64,000 nt of DNA, taken from positions 62,001 through 126,000 of the forward strand of contig JADGJC010000086.1 in assembly GCA_027596075.1 (NCBI GenBank). The letters are read 5' to 3'. Shown one piece after another: positions 1-16,429 of this stretch. The notes under the pieces were generated by a model. The model did no database searches. It was not told the origin of the DNA and saw only the letters and a list, made by a program, of their open reading frames with translations. Position 1 is the first letter of the stretch; every line of letters begins with the position of its first letter. The translations under genes and the position numbers were made by a program. Origin of the DNA: Rhizophlyctis rosea (taxonomy: Eukaryota; Chytridiomycota; Chytridiomycetes; Rhizophlyctidales; Rhizophlyctidaceae).

Positions 1-960
1 TTATGACACTGTTCTCCTGCGAAAAGCGCCCTGACTTACTATTACCAAAAAGGGAAGAGAAACCCAGCTTTCCCCGTAAGTATTGGATTGGCGACAAACG
101 AATCGATATCCTTTGTGATGAAGCGGCCCCCAAGATTTGGGGAAGGTAATTGTGCAGTGCGCGATTGAGACAACATACTGTGGCGCAGGATGCAATTTAT
201 CGGTTTCCGCATCAGCAGGGGTCCGTGCCGTTTTCCCTACTCAAACTCCGACTCAAAGCCCTCCGTCCAATGATGTCTGTGACTTGTTTGCTTGATGATT
301 CACGCCACTGCCCGGGGTCCTCTTGGTCGCGTTGCATGCATGTTATTCCGCATACGGCGTCTGTGCTCTGGACAGGAGGTCCTGTTATGAGAGATCCAGG
401 CCCCGAGCTGTGCTGAGATCATGAGAGGCACGGATGTATGACATTGGTGATTTGTGATCACGATTACCATGCTTTCATATGTTACTTGCATACCGAGGGT
501 GACATACCGGTGGAACGCATTTCGAGGGGGCACGGCAAAATCGCTGGTGGGTAAGTGTGCCTAAGGACCGATCCATTTTGCGCTTCACCACCCGATGCGA
601 TGATGATGGGACGGAGTACTTTTCTTTCCCGTCTGCTCTTCCCAACCCCAAAGGGAAAACACACGTTTCTCATTGACGCGTTTGAACAGATGGCTCGAGG
701 CATTCGGGCCACTTGCGGGAGAGGGGGTTGCTCGAACCGGGTCCTTCACAATGATGATAATCGAAGGGTCCCGCGTTCGCGCGGTCGAATTTATATAAAG
801 ACTTGGCTGTCGTGAGTTGCTTTCAGTAACTTCCGCAAACTGTATCCTGTCATCAACTCCGTCAAAACCCTTCCCTCTCATCAGCCGCAATCCTTTCCCT
901 CTCACCCATCTACATAAGAGCGGGCCTCCAAAACCGCGACCCACCCCCAATCACTCTACC
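1..960. other. 5' flank, no supported gene
   Basis: No open frame here reads like protein and I see no RNA gene. The stretch serves as upstream region for the secreted-protein gene starting at 961. Its only recognisable element is the TATA box near 792. The first bases could hold the end of a gene lying outside the window, but nothing supports that. Confidence 0.5.
792..800 (+). promoter_or_regulatory. TATA box of the Asn-rich secreted protein gene
   Basis: TATATAAAG lies about 160 bp before the ATG at 961, followed by a C/T-rich leader (about 840-960). That spacing implies a 5' UTR of roughly 130 nt. Genes for abundantly secreted proteins often have such TATA boxes. The function is inferred from motif and position only. 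Confidence 0.6.
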
Positions 961-2124
961 ATGTCTCCTCCAGCGCGTCCAACGCTTTCCCGCTCTCTCG
1001 TCTTCACCGTCCTCCTCTACGCCTTGGTCTGCTCTTTCGCCAAACTGGTTGCAGCTCAAAACAACAATGGCAACAACGGCAACAGCAACGCGAACAACGT
1101 TACTGCCGCCGCCGCTGCCAACGACCAGACCCTGGTATGTTTGCGTTCTGCGTGCCGTCGATAGATGGGAGGCCTGATATTCATGTTCATCATCATCATA
1201 TTAGGTTCCAGATGGAATCGGCAACATTCAACCGTTCCCGCCGTCATCCTTCTGTCAAGACCAGAACTTGCCTCCCGCGGATGGCACACAGAATAAGAAC
1301 GGCGACTGCTCGGATACTCCTATGGGTGCAAGTATGTATCTCGCAATCAATTCGGTGATTAATGTCCGCCGATTCAACGCTGACACCCTCTCCTTCCCAC
1401 CAATCACACAGTCCCCGCAACAACCAACATGGTCTCCTCTCTAATCTTCCAACCCTCCTCCGGCTCCACGGTGGACGCCTCCCAGGACCTCACCGTAAAA
1501 GTCGACCTCCGCAACCTCAAAACCGGCTTCTTCTCCGACGCCCAAAAGCAATACTACCTCGTCCCGCAAACCCTTGACAACACCGGCACGATCCAAGGCC
1601 ACTGCCACATCACCATCCAGCGCCTCGCATCTTCCCAATCCGCCCCCGACGCGCAGAACTTCGACTTCTTCAAGGGTTTGAACAACGAGGCGCCTGATGG
1701 GAGGACATTGAGCGTGACGGTGCCGGGTGGGACGTTGGGTCAGGACGGGACGTATCGGATTTGTTCGATGAGTGGGGCGTTTACGCATCAGCCGCTTTTG
1801 ATGCCTGTTGCGCAGAGGGGTGCGCAGGATGATTGTATTCGTGTGAATGTTGTTAATGCTGGTGGGGGTGGGAACAACAACGGCGGCGGGAACAACAACA
1901 ACAACGGCGGCGGCAACAACAACGGCGGGGGAAACAACAACAACGGCGGCGGCAACAACAACGGAGGGAAGCAAAACGCCGGCGGAAACAACGGAGGTAA
2001 GAAGAACCGCAACCGCAAAAACAACACCACCAAGAATCGTAACCCCTTCAAAGGCAACAACCGCAACCCCTTCCAAGGCAACAACCGCAACAACCGCCCC
2101 CGTCGTCTCAGGCCTCGTCGCTAA
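961..2124 (+). CDS. Secreted protein with Gly/Asn-repeat basic tail
   Basis: Three exons (961-1134, 1205-1331, 1412-2124) join in frame to give 337 residues. A hydrophobic signal peptide (about residues 10-32, ending LVAAQ) is followed by a short Asn-rich linker. The globular part (about 60-215) has a few Cys and the pieces FQPSSGSTVDASQDLTVKVD and DGTYRICSMSGAFTHQPLL. It resembles a broad family of fungal secreted proteins of unknown function, some mislabelled as ribosomal protein S17 in databases; that assignment is from memory of sequence style. The C-terminal third alternates GGG and NNN runs and then becomes Lys/Arg/Asn-rich, suggesting a wall- or polyanion-associated tail. Intron joins are supported by the continuous reading DTPMGAIPATTNMVSS across intron 2. 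No catalytic motif is visible. Confidence 0.85.
1858..1985 (+). repeat. GGN/AAC trinucleotide-rich minisatellite in the coding sequence
   Basis: Alternating GGCGGCGG and AACAACAAC blocks encode alternating Gly and Asn runs in the tail of the secreted protein. The block is a likely site of length variation by replication slippage. It stays in frame, as every unit is a multiple of three. Confidence 0.85.
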
Positions 2125-2480
2125 TCCGCCCATATCCCTCCAAGCCCGTTGCCCACTTTCAGGAATCATGTATTAGATAGTTTTTGTTCGTCTTACTATT
2201 AGATGACGGCCGTCTTACGTTTCTTCATTTGCTGTTTTGATTAGTTAGTTTGCGTCATGTTAGATCGTTTCTTTCGCTTTAGATCAATGTTCTTTAGCAC
2301 TAGACTTGTTCACTTTCGTGTAGATTCTTGTTTTGCTATTTGTTGGAATAGATTTTCTGTCTTTTCCGAACTTGTGCAGATGGTGTCGGCCTTGTAGCTT
2401 GACCGAGTTGCCAATACTTCATTGACACGCCTTGCATTGGTGTGGAAGGTGGTCATTTGATAAGGTGACTGTGCCTTCGA
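2125..2480. other. 3' flank of secreted protein gene
   Basis: T-rich sequence after the stop codon, with TTAG/TTAGAT-like words, probably 3' UTR and terminator region. I see no gene. Confidence 0.5.
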
Positions 2481-2509
2481 CATATCAATGATGTGATCAG
2501 CGCCATTTC

Positions 2510-3920
2510 GTTGCTGGGATTGACGGACTTGAACATATTGACAAGTATTATAGTCATAGATTGACGAGATTCAGAAGCATGGCAATCATATATTGACAAG
2601 ATTGACCAGCGTAACAATGGATTGACAAGATTTCCAAGAGTGGCAGCCGTAACAAGGGATTGACGAGATTGACAAGATTGACGAAACTGACAATCAGGAG
2701 GGATTGCCACATTGACGAGATTGACGAGAGTGACAAGATTGACGAGACTGACAATCAGGAGGGATTGCCACATTGACGAGATTGACGAGAGTGACAAGAT
2801 TGACGAATGAGCAATGACAAGGGATCAACAAGATTGACGAGTGAGCGATGACAATCAGAGATTGACGAAATGGATGAGATTGACGAGATTGACAATCTGG
2901 GATTGACGAAGTGGACGAGATTAACAAGATTGACGAAATCGACAAGATTGACAAGATTGACAATCTGGGATTGACAAGATTGACAAAATGGGATTGACAA
3001 AATGGATGAGATTGACAAGTGCCAATCTGAGATTGACAAGATCGACAATTTGGGATTGACGAAATGCGCAAGACTGACAAAATTGACAATCATGGATCGA
3101 CAAGACTAACGAGATGATAAGAATAAGAAGGGATTGACAAGATTTACCAGTGTAATAAGGGATCGCTGAGAGTGAAAGAGATTTACGGGATTGACAAAGC
3201 AAAGTAGATCGTCAAGATTGACGGAAACTTGCGGGGTTAACGAGATTGCCAAGATTGACAATCCGGGATTGACAAGAGTGACGAGCATGCCAAAGGATTG
3301 CCCAAGAATTGACAAGATTGACGAGAGTAACCAAGGATTGCCAAAATGGAAGGACCGTCCGTTTGTCAATCTCGCCCATATGTGGATCCCGCCGGTATGT
3401 CAATCCAGCCCATTTGTAAATCCCGCCCCATTTGTCAATCCCGCCCGTCTGTGGCAATCCCGCCCATCCAATCCCGCTAACCGAGATGAAAATCAACCCA
3501 ATTGACAAGACTGACGAGATTGACATTGAGTGACAAATGATTGACGACTTTCAAAAGACTGACAGACCAAGATTGACGGGATTAACATGACTGACGAGAT
3601 TGCCGTGGGATGTCAGGATTGACGGCAGTATGAACGAGATTTACAGCCTTGGCAGCAGTGGTAAGGTTGACGGTTGCCAAGGATCGCCCAGACAGACGGG
3701 ATCAAGATCAACAAGATTGACACTCATGTTTGCCAATCTCTGTCATTCTCGGCAACCCCTTGTTACTTCCAGCATATCAGTAAAATCTGGTCAATCCATA
3801 AAAACAATGGGATAGGCAAGATTGACAAAGGCCAACAAGATGAAAATGAGATTGACGAGAAATTGATAAGAGTAACAAGATTGACGGGATCCCACATGAT
3901 TGACATAGATTGACGAGATT
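2510..3920. repeat. Degenerate 9-bp tandem repeat array (ATTGACRAG)
   Basis: About 1.4 kb is built mostly from the 9-bp unit ATTGACAAG/ATTGACGAG and variants, interspersed with short unique spacers. Because the period is a multiple of three, the minus strand shows artificial open frames reading LVN/ISS/QSR repeats; these are not genes. The array decays towards 3400-3900. It contains one clear 61-bp higher-order duplication (2687-2747 and 2748-2806). A second, smaller patch with the same core lies at about 33080-33480. No transposon ends, CRISPR-style constant repeats or ORF belong to it. Confidence 0.85.
2687..2806. repeat. 61-bp tandem duplication inside the 9-bp array
   Basis: The block starting CTGACAATCAGGAGGGATTG occurs twice head to tail, at 2687 and at 2748, almost identical over 59-61 bp. 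The near-identity inside an otherwise degenerate array points to a recent duplication. Confidence 0.9.
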
Positions 3921-4589
3921 GTCAAAAAGTTCAAATTGCAGCGCCAACGCGTGATCGTCGGAGTATTGCTCAGTTGTCATAAATACAGGTCATGCACCCT
4001 CAAAGCGGAAATTGCTCAGCTCCTCACAAACTCCAAAGAACACACCACTTGGTCAATAAGTGTGACACTGTGCTCCTCATCCATCAACCGGCGCTACAAT
4101 ACCACGGTGGATGATGCACGTACGTCGGTCTGTCGCAGAGCGCAATCGCCATCCTTCTGAAGGCAACCGCCTAATCAGTTGCGACGAATTTGACGACCAA
4201 TCTGACAAACCCACAACTTTTCTTTACGATCATCAAGTCCAACGACCTCCCCAACTCCGCTTCTCAGGTCCCCGCACAACGACCGCCCGCTTGTTGACTA
4301 CTTGGGGGACGCGACAGATGAATTTCATGCGTTAAACTGCTGCTCTGACCACCCATCCTCTCCTCCAATGCCTCGACCATTTTGAGCCATCAGTGCAAAG
4401 TCCTTTGCTCCGGATGTCATATTCGTAAAATAGCTATATTTCCAATAATGGCCTCATTGCAGCGTGCGGGAGCTCCTCCTAAAGTCCCGAGCGATTCGCT
4501 GCTGTTCCGATATGGCGAACTTTCTGAAGACAATCGGCGCAAATGAGTGCTGTGGACAGCCAATGAGTTGTGTGTAATTGTCATTCTTT
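3921..4589. other. Intergenic, no supported gene
   Basis: Short open frames are present but none has recognisable protein features or plausible splice structure. I see nothing definite between the repeat array and the 5S gene. Confidence 0.45.
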
Positions 4590-4591
4590 AC

Positions 4592-4709
4592 ATCTACGGT
4601 CACACACACCAGAAAGCACCGGATCCCGTCTGATCTCCGAAGTTAAGCTGGTGATGGCGCAGTCAGTACTGTGGTGGGGGACCACACGGGAATACTGCGC
4701 GCTGTAGTT
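4592..4709 (+). rRNA. 5S ribosomal RNA
   Basis: The sequence follows the eukaryotic 5S pattern: 5' CTACGG pairing with 3' CTGTAG (helix I), the conserved stretch GATCCCGTCTGATCTCCGAAG, the box-A-like GAAGTTAAGC, and the loop E/helix IV region CAGTACTGTGGTGGGGGACC followed by GGGAATAC. Length is about 118 nt, as expected. A T-run directly after the end (TTTTTGTTTT) is a normal RNA polymerase III terminator. It stands alone between protein-coding genes, so 5S is not linked to an rDNA repeat at this locus. Ends are uncertain by a few bases. Confidence 0.9.
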
Positions 4710-4717
4710 TTTGTTTT
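4708..4717 (+). terminator. Pol III T-run terminator of the 5S gene
   Basis: The 5S coding region runs directly into TTTTTGTTTT, a typical RNA polymerase III stop signal. Confidence 0.7.
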
Positions 4718-4992
4718 GCCGTTGTCGCCGACAACTTGGTTGTTTCTTATCCACAAGCCGACATTTGCATCGCTGAAGCCGACGCCGGTGCCTGTCAGGA
4801 GAGTTTTCGCAGGACCATTTCGCACCGGAATTCCTAAACAGAATATTCCCATCATGATCCATCCAGCACATCACCAGACAGCAAAAGATTTGTTGCAAGC
4901 AAACTACATTACACTACGCAAATAACACAACCTATATACAATGCACGTACACTAACCCTGCAAGCCCGCACATATCGCTACATTTCGCTACC

Positions 4993-10703
<5,711 letters not shown>

Positions 10704-13646
10704 TCAGAGCCTCCCACTAAGTCTGGCCAATTGTTGATCAAATTCAACCGATATTTTGTGAGCTTGCACTTTGTCGGCGCTGTAATTCAGAACCTGCAAT
10801 ATCCCCAGAGATATGAACGTCAGCATATGATATGTCAAAGGTCCATATGCGCAATGACGAACCTGCAAACCTTCCATGCACGTCGCCCGCGACAAAGCAA
10901 CATACGCCTGCCCTTTTTCGAACACCCGCCCAAGATCCACGCATACTCGTTCGAGCGTCTGTCCTTGGCTTTTGTGTATGCTTCTGCAGTCGGGTTGTGA
11001 GTAAATGCGTGAATGGTCGCCAGAAGTAGTCCGCTAAACGTACATGGCATATGCAAGAATTAACGGCACTTGGGTCCTCGAGGCAATAGATATGCCAGTA
11101 CCATCGACATTCTCAACTTCGAAAACCTCTTCGACAACCTCCCTCCTCGTAATATCCTTCTGGGCCTTCGCATTCTTCCCTTTCCGCTTCGTCACCACAA
11201 AGTCCACCAAAGGGTTGCCGCTTTCCGCGAACCCAACCACAATCCCCAAACTGCCATTCACGAGCGATTCGTCCGACGAATTTTTGATCAGCATGACCTG
11301 CGCGCCGACTTTTAGGGCGAGCCTTTCCGGTGCCAGGAGGTCTTTGAGCTTCTTCCCTCCAAAGTCGTCATTGTAGATATCTTTCGCCATAAAAACGCGA
11401 GTTTCGCCGTCCAGAGACGCCAGACGTCTGGCGTTGGCGTCGTCCACTTGAGTTCGTACAGCGAATCTGTTTCGGAAAACAACGAACACCGTGGGGACGG
11501 AAGTCAATATGTGCGCAAGAAGTACACTTTGCATCTGAAGATTACAGTTGCGTGGGCTCCAATCCATCGTCAAATTCCAGCGGTCTCGATAAACCCCTCA
11601 AGACAGTTTCCGATTGAGGCGACACTTTCCCGACTCGCAGCTCATTCAAAATGCGGATGAATGTTTCGTCGCGTTGACGGAACACCCGACTCAACTGCAG
11701 TACATGCCATTGATATGTGAGTCCACCCACCCACGAAAGAAAATGAAAGTGCTCCCAAAACAAACACACACCAAAACAGTCCGGTGCACACACGTGGCCC
11801 AAGTTTTGGATTGGAAGGCGTACTTCGCTGTCCTGGATACTGTCATGGGGGATCATAAGTTGCCCAAGTCAATGATAAGTGCTTGTGCTATGGAGTACCA
11901 ACCAGGCGGAAGTTGCATGAAGTCGCCACAGAAGACCAATTGGATCCCACCAAAAGGTTTGTCCACATTCCTCACGCACCTCGCAATGAATTCCAACTTA
12001 TCCAGAAGCTCCCCCTCCACCATAGAAACTGCAGAAGTAGATCAGTACAGTTGTTGACTCCGTCAAATGACGCCACTCACTCTCATCAATGATCAAGACA
12101 CGGGTGTTCCTCCATCTTTCTCTGGACTTTTTATTGACACCGCATTTTCTGGCAAGCTCCTGCGCCGAGGCGGTGCCAAGGCCAATTCCGGCGAACGAGT
12201 GCAGCGTGCTGCCATGAATATTGCATGCGGCAATGCCGGTTGGAGCTATGTACCGAAATGTTAGCATGAGGACGTTGTCATTGAGATTCGGAGTGCATCC
12301 ATGTTAGAGCATCGTTCCATCTGCGCATCCCGCCTAGATGGTCGTTGATCAAGCCCCAGCACAGTCGCGCATACTTCATACCTGTGACGGCTACTCCCCC
12401 ACCGGGATAGATATCTTTTAGTCGTGTGATAAGCTCACGAAGGAGGAAGCTCTTCCCAGTACCTAATCGATAAGTCATATGTAGGTAATGATTAAATGAA
12501 ATTGCACGGTTAGAAACACCATTGCATATGTAAAGCTTCATCTTCAAAGACGCAATGTCGCCATCAATCAACATCAAGTCGTTCATGGCGGATGGTCATG
12601 ATGCTGCGAAGGAAGTATACACCAAAGAGAAACGTACCAGCATTTCCGGTGAAGAATATGTTTGATCTGCCTTCAATTACGTATCGAATAACCATCTCCT
12701 GCTCGGCCGACAATTCGATCTTCTTTTGTTTTTTGGTGCCATCAGGATCATCCTTAATGGACGAGGACGGGCCTGCCGCCGGCAACTTTGCTGGTCGTGC
12801 CTGTGGCAGGGTTGTGGTCGATGAATATTCCACCTTTCGTGAATACGTGGAACGGGCTGAGGGCGCTGCAGAGGGGGGCGATTTTCTTTTTCCCAGCAAC
12901 GGCGTTGTGGACGGGGGATTGGACTGGGACCAGCTTGTCGTACGAGCAAAGGAAGTGGAAGATACGAATGGGGGGGCGTACGAGTTCAAAGACGACGTGC
13001 TAGGTGCCGTTCTAGGCTGTGGTTGCGAGAAACGGGGGGCAGTGGATGATAGTGGTGGGGAAGCGTACGGGTTCGAAGAAGACGTGGCGGGGGCCGTTCG
13101 GGACTGTGGTTGTGAGAAACATGGGGCAGTGTTCAGGCGTGTTGTATGAGCGGAATCCTGGGAACGGCTATTCCTCAGACTAGGCGGAGCTGATTGCGCA
13201 TATATCGAATTGGCCTTAGCTGCCACCGATGTCGAGGTCTTGTTCACATCCGGGCCGGAGGGGACGTCACCTTGGGTCACCGTCCCGATTCCTCGCAGCC
13301 AGTTCTCCAGGTCAATACTCTGCGACTTTCTAACTGGCCTTTGCTGTGGTGCTGGTGCGGTGCTAGTCAATGGTTCGTCTCCGGTCAAGTCCACACATAT
13401 CCTCTTCGCCGCCGGTTTTGTGACGGCTGTCGAAGACCCGTGTGACACGCTGGTAGATCTCGGAAGTGGGGCAGGGTACTTGTTGGAAGACTTCCCGGAG
13501 GTTGTGGTTCGTTGTGCGTTGGCTAGTCGTTCTGTGAAGGATGCAGATGGGGATTTCGAAGGGTAAGTAGACCCTGAAAGACTTGTTGTCCGTCCAACCC
13601 GCAACAGTGAAGGTCGATTGTTGTTGCTTTCTTCCTGGTCCGACAT
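10704..13646 (-). CDS. PIF1: PIF1-family 5'-3' DNA helicase
   Basis: PIF1 helicases unwind DNA 5' to 3', resolve G-quadruplexes and act at telomeres, replication barriers and in mitochondria. The first exon encodes a Ser/Pro-rich, poorly ordered N-terminus of about 320 residues with an 87-bp internal repeat. The helicase core follows: [19 protein letters not shown], Walker [12 protein letters not shown] interrupted by an intron after GNA, motif Ia [20 protein letters not shown], Walker B VLIIDES, motif [14 protein letters not shown], and at the end [12 protein letters not shown]...[13 protein letters not shown] (motifs V/VI). The 23-residue PIF1 signature region is covered by [17 protein letters not shown]. 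The last exon ends [10 protein letters not shown]. Several short introns are present (for example around 12480-12600 and 12000-12060). No mitochondrial targeting peptide is obvious. Confidence 0.93.
12976..13149 (-). repeat. 87-bp imperfect direct repeat in PIF1 N-terminus
   Basis: Two in-frame copies (units starting at 12976 and 13063) encode about 29 residues each: TAP-FSQPQ-RTAP-TSS-N-YA-P--SS. It lies in the disordered N-terminal region, outside the helicase core. Confidence 0.8.
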
Positions 13647-14017
13647 TTTCCTGTTCCTTTCGCGATGCTACATCAAAATTGAAAAGGAGTGAGAGCGTGA
13701 GAAAATCGACTGCAACCCGGCAGGTGAGTTGGACATGTAATATATTCCGTTCAGGCATTATTGTGTTTCCATATTTACATCTGTTCCGTCCGAGGCAGCT
13801 GGACTTCGCACTGCCTGTTCATGGATCACAGTCCAAGAAATCAGATTCAACTTACTTATATGTACACATACATTTGGGATATTCCGTTTATATACAAGAT
13901 GCGATAGGCAAAATCTACTCCACCCCCTAAAACTCACTGTTTTAAACTCTTAGCTCCTTACAGTACCCTAGTGTTTTAATCTAATTTGATTTGCAATGCT
14001 ATGTTGATAATTAACAC
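13647..14017. other. Intergenic, upstream of PIF1
   Basis: No ORF of interest. A/T-rich sequence near 13850-14010 probably contains the 3' UTR of the small hypothetical gene and the PIF1 promoter. Confidence 0.45.
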
Positions 14018-14422
14018 TTAGAAAGCCGCCAAAATCTTCCTGTTTTGGTCCGCCGTCAGCCCATTCTCGAGAACTACACTGCTACCAACACCCGGCGATA
14101 CATCAGAAGAGGACCCATGGGTGCTGCTGGAGGATGCGGAATCAAGGGATGCTGAAGACCGGTGATGACGGATGTGCTGACCGTGAAACTTCTCGCCGTA
14201 AGCACTTGCATTTTGCACGGTTTCGGGGTCTGTGTGCTGGGAGGCAATCGTGGAATCGTTGTCGGCGGCGAAACGCTTTTCGTTTCGGGAAGAAGCCTTA
14301 CGGCTCCGGATGAAGCTCAAGATGATGTCGCGGGCGCTGACGGAAGGCATGGTGAGAGCAGTTGCTTGCAGAGTTTGGAGAATGGACTTTGTTTGATTAA
14401 CAAGGGTCTTTGTTATCGACAC
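14018..14422 (-). CDS. Small Ser-rich hypothetical protein
   Basis: A single open frame of 134 residues. A second Met (MPSVSARDIILSF) 24 codons downstream may be the true start, because the first part reads like leader sequence. The N-terminal third is amphipathic/basic (ARDIILSFIRSRKASSRNEK). The rest is Ser/His-rich with a run of serines, ending LTADQNRKILAAF. There are no transmembrane segments or known motifs. I do not recognise it. Coding is plausible because the frame is uninterrupted and the composition differs from the flanks, but expression is unproven. Confidence 0.5.
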   Translation of the reverse strand: MSITKTLVNQTKSILQTLQATALTMPSVSARDIILSFIRSRKASSRNEKRFAADNDSTIASQHTDPETVQNASAYGEKFHGQHIRHHRSSASLDSASSSSTHGSSSDVSPGVGSSVVLENGLTADQNRKILAAF

Positions 14423-15238
14423 GGGGCCCTTTCATGAGGACCCATTTTATAGAATTGATGGCTTGAAGCACCATCGACTACCTTCCCGGAAAAAGCAGCC
14501 CAGCGTGTCTGACATTGCCCTGGAAATGGACACGGCAGTCATACTGCTATCCTATTCGCCTCCGGCCCATAATATCACCAAGTGTAATATGGTGTAAGCC
14601 GTACAGGAAGAGCGTCGCGTGTAACGACGCGTTGACATTGTGGGCTGTTCTTGGTATTGTTATCAGGGTTTACGCGGCTAGGTGGCTTGGCAGTAAACAA
14701 TTCGTGTTGACTGCGCCCCCGACTATTGGACGCTTTCTGTACACGAGAATATCTCTTTGCGTTATTCAAAAAGATCATGTTTTCGCTCAAGCTATTTGTC
14801 ACTAGATGTCAAGACATGATTCGGATTCCGGAATGGACATCAACATCATTGTCTCGCAAACACACTTTGATACTTCATCAATCGGATGGATGTGTAGATT
14901 GAGTCGCATCTTGGGATGACCAGGGCAGCTGGTTGGATGTGCGCACCTGCAATTCAATTACAGTGCCCTTGCATTGGATATTTTTCGTTCCAAGTTCGGA
15001 ACTATTTCGCCCTCCTCAAGTGCATAGATAGATAGGTGTGCCGTGGACTCAGCATTAGCACATCAAACAATCGTCAATGAAATCAGCTGAAACCATTTCA
15101 CTCAAGAGCAATCACAAAAGCAATAGCTCATGCTCAAAGCAAACGAACATTTCAGTAACGTCATGAAAACGGTGCACAAGCAACTCTAAACCGCATCTAC
15201 CACAGCTCTAAAACCATATCCCACTGATCTACAAAATA
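14423..15238. other. Intergenic, no supported gene
   Basis: No frame with protein-like content. An A-rich stretch around 15060-15240 probably includes the 3' UTR of the GRF/SAP gene. Confidence 0.45.
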
Positions 15239-16195
15239 TCACCCTTCCCGCAAAAAGGACTCGACAGCACCCGGAGTTACACCTGCCCCTTCAAGCCTCG
15301 CTACCAACTACCCTTTTGTTCCTCCCACATTCAGACCCCGGCGCCTACAAGCCTCCTTCAGTACTGGGATTGTAGGCCAGATGTCTGCAAGCCCTCCCTT
15401 GCTCTTTGCAGTCCCTGCCTCGCTGCCGGAAGATGCATGGTCCCGACCATCACCGTCTTCCCCACGGATATTCTCACCAACAGTGCCACCCATAACATGA
15501 GCATCAGACCCAATGTTCTCAACAGGTGCGTCCCATTGGAAGAATTTGCAAGATCTCTTGTTTCCACACTAATTGAACGGTAAATCAACAAAGATAACAT
15601 GATCGATCCGTTGTAATCAAACTTACTGTCCAAAACCACCGCCCTTTATTCTCATTCTCCTTGCGAGACTATTCTCCAAGAGTGATGATTAGCATTGCCC
15701 AAAACCATACGCTAGACGGTGGCTCAACCAATACCTGAAAATGAGAAGCTGCAAAAGGGATGAGCTATACAAATCATTCCAAAATAAAATATGCCGTGCG
15801 AAACAATCTACCTGGCACACTGCAATTGCAGTTGACTTCAACAGATGCTACTTCCTCTACGGGCATAGCTGAATAAGGTGGCGGCGGAGAAGACGGTGCA
15901 TCGTAGCTAGGACCAACTTCTTCATCCGAATCAACTTCATTGTAGTCGATTCCTGCCAAATTCCATGAGTGCATAAACAAGATGTTGTACATTGATACTG
16001 AATTGAACGGTGAGCAATAGCTTACGATGTGCATTAGGAAGAGCTCTGGGTCCAGTGGTTTTACGGGCTGTCTGCTTTGTGCGTCCTCTGGGTGCCGGTT
16101 TGGAACTCTCGTCTTGAGAGTGGAGTACAGCAGAAGGCACCGCTGCTGCTTTTTTAGGCGCGGGACTCTTTGCTGCAGAACTTTTTGCCGCAGGA

Positions 16196-16315
16196 CTTTT
16201 CACCACAGGACTCTTCACCACAGGACTCTTCACCACAGGACTCTTCGCCGCAGGACTTTTCACCACAGGACTCTTCACCACAGGACTCTTCACCACAGGA
16301 CTCTTCGCCGCAGGC
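16196..16315 (-). repeat. 15-bp/60-bp repeats encoding KSPVV and KSPAA
   Basis: Eight near-identical 15-bp units (plus strand CACAGGACTCTTCAC and the CGCAGGACTCTTCGC variant) form two 60-bp super-repeats, each one AAKSP and three VVKSP. They encode a Lys/Ser/Pro tail like that of linker histone H1, with repeated S-P sites. Confidence 0.9.
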
Positions 16316-16419
16316 TCCGTCGAAGCAACATTCTTGACACTCGTGGTCGTCCCTGATCCCTTTCACCACCTCCGTCTTCTTCCCACCAACACCACTCTTC
16401 CCACTCGCCACACTCGCCT

Positions 16420-16429
16420 NNNNNNNNNN
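16420..16429. other. Assembly gap (10 N)
   Basis: Ten undetermined bases inside the GRF/SAP gene. The frame continues plausibly from KATKIAKG before the gap to ASVASGKSG after it. Confidence 0.99.

Noticed and set aside
720..800. Possible tRNA because of GCTCGAACC and GGTCCC words
   Set aside because: No cloverleaf can be folded and the A-box is missing; no tRNA gene was found elsewhere by eye either.
1441..2169. 242-codon antisense ORF of the Asn-rich gene
   Set aside because: Shadow of the GGN/AAC repeats in the real frame, which has a signal peptide and well-placed introns.
2453..3526. Long minus- and plus-strand frames reading LVN/ISS/QSR or similar repeats
   Set aside because: They are by-products of a 9-bp tandem repeat, whose period is a multiple of three; no start context, splice sites or domain.
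2510..3920. Possible CRISPR array
   Set aside because: Units are 9 bp, degenerate and without constant spacers; the genome is eukaryotic.
15308..15310. TAG as a reassigned sense codon
   Set aside because: Other genes in the window (SMC3, POL3) end at TAG exactly where the family ends.
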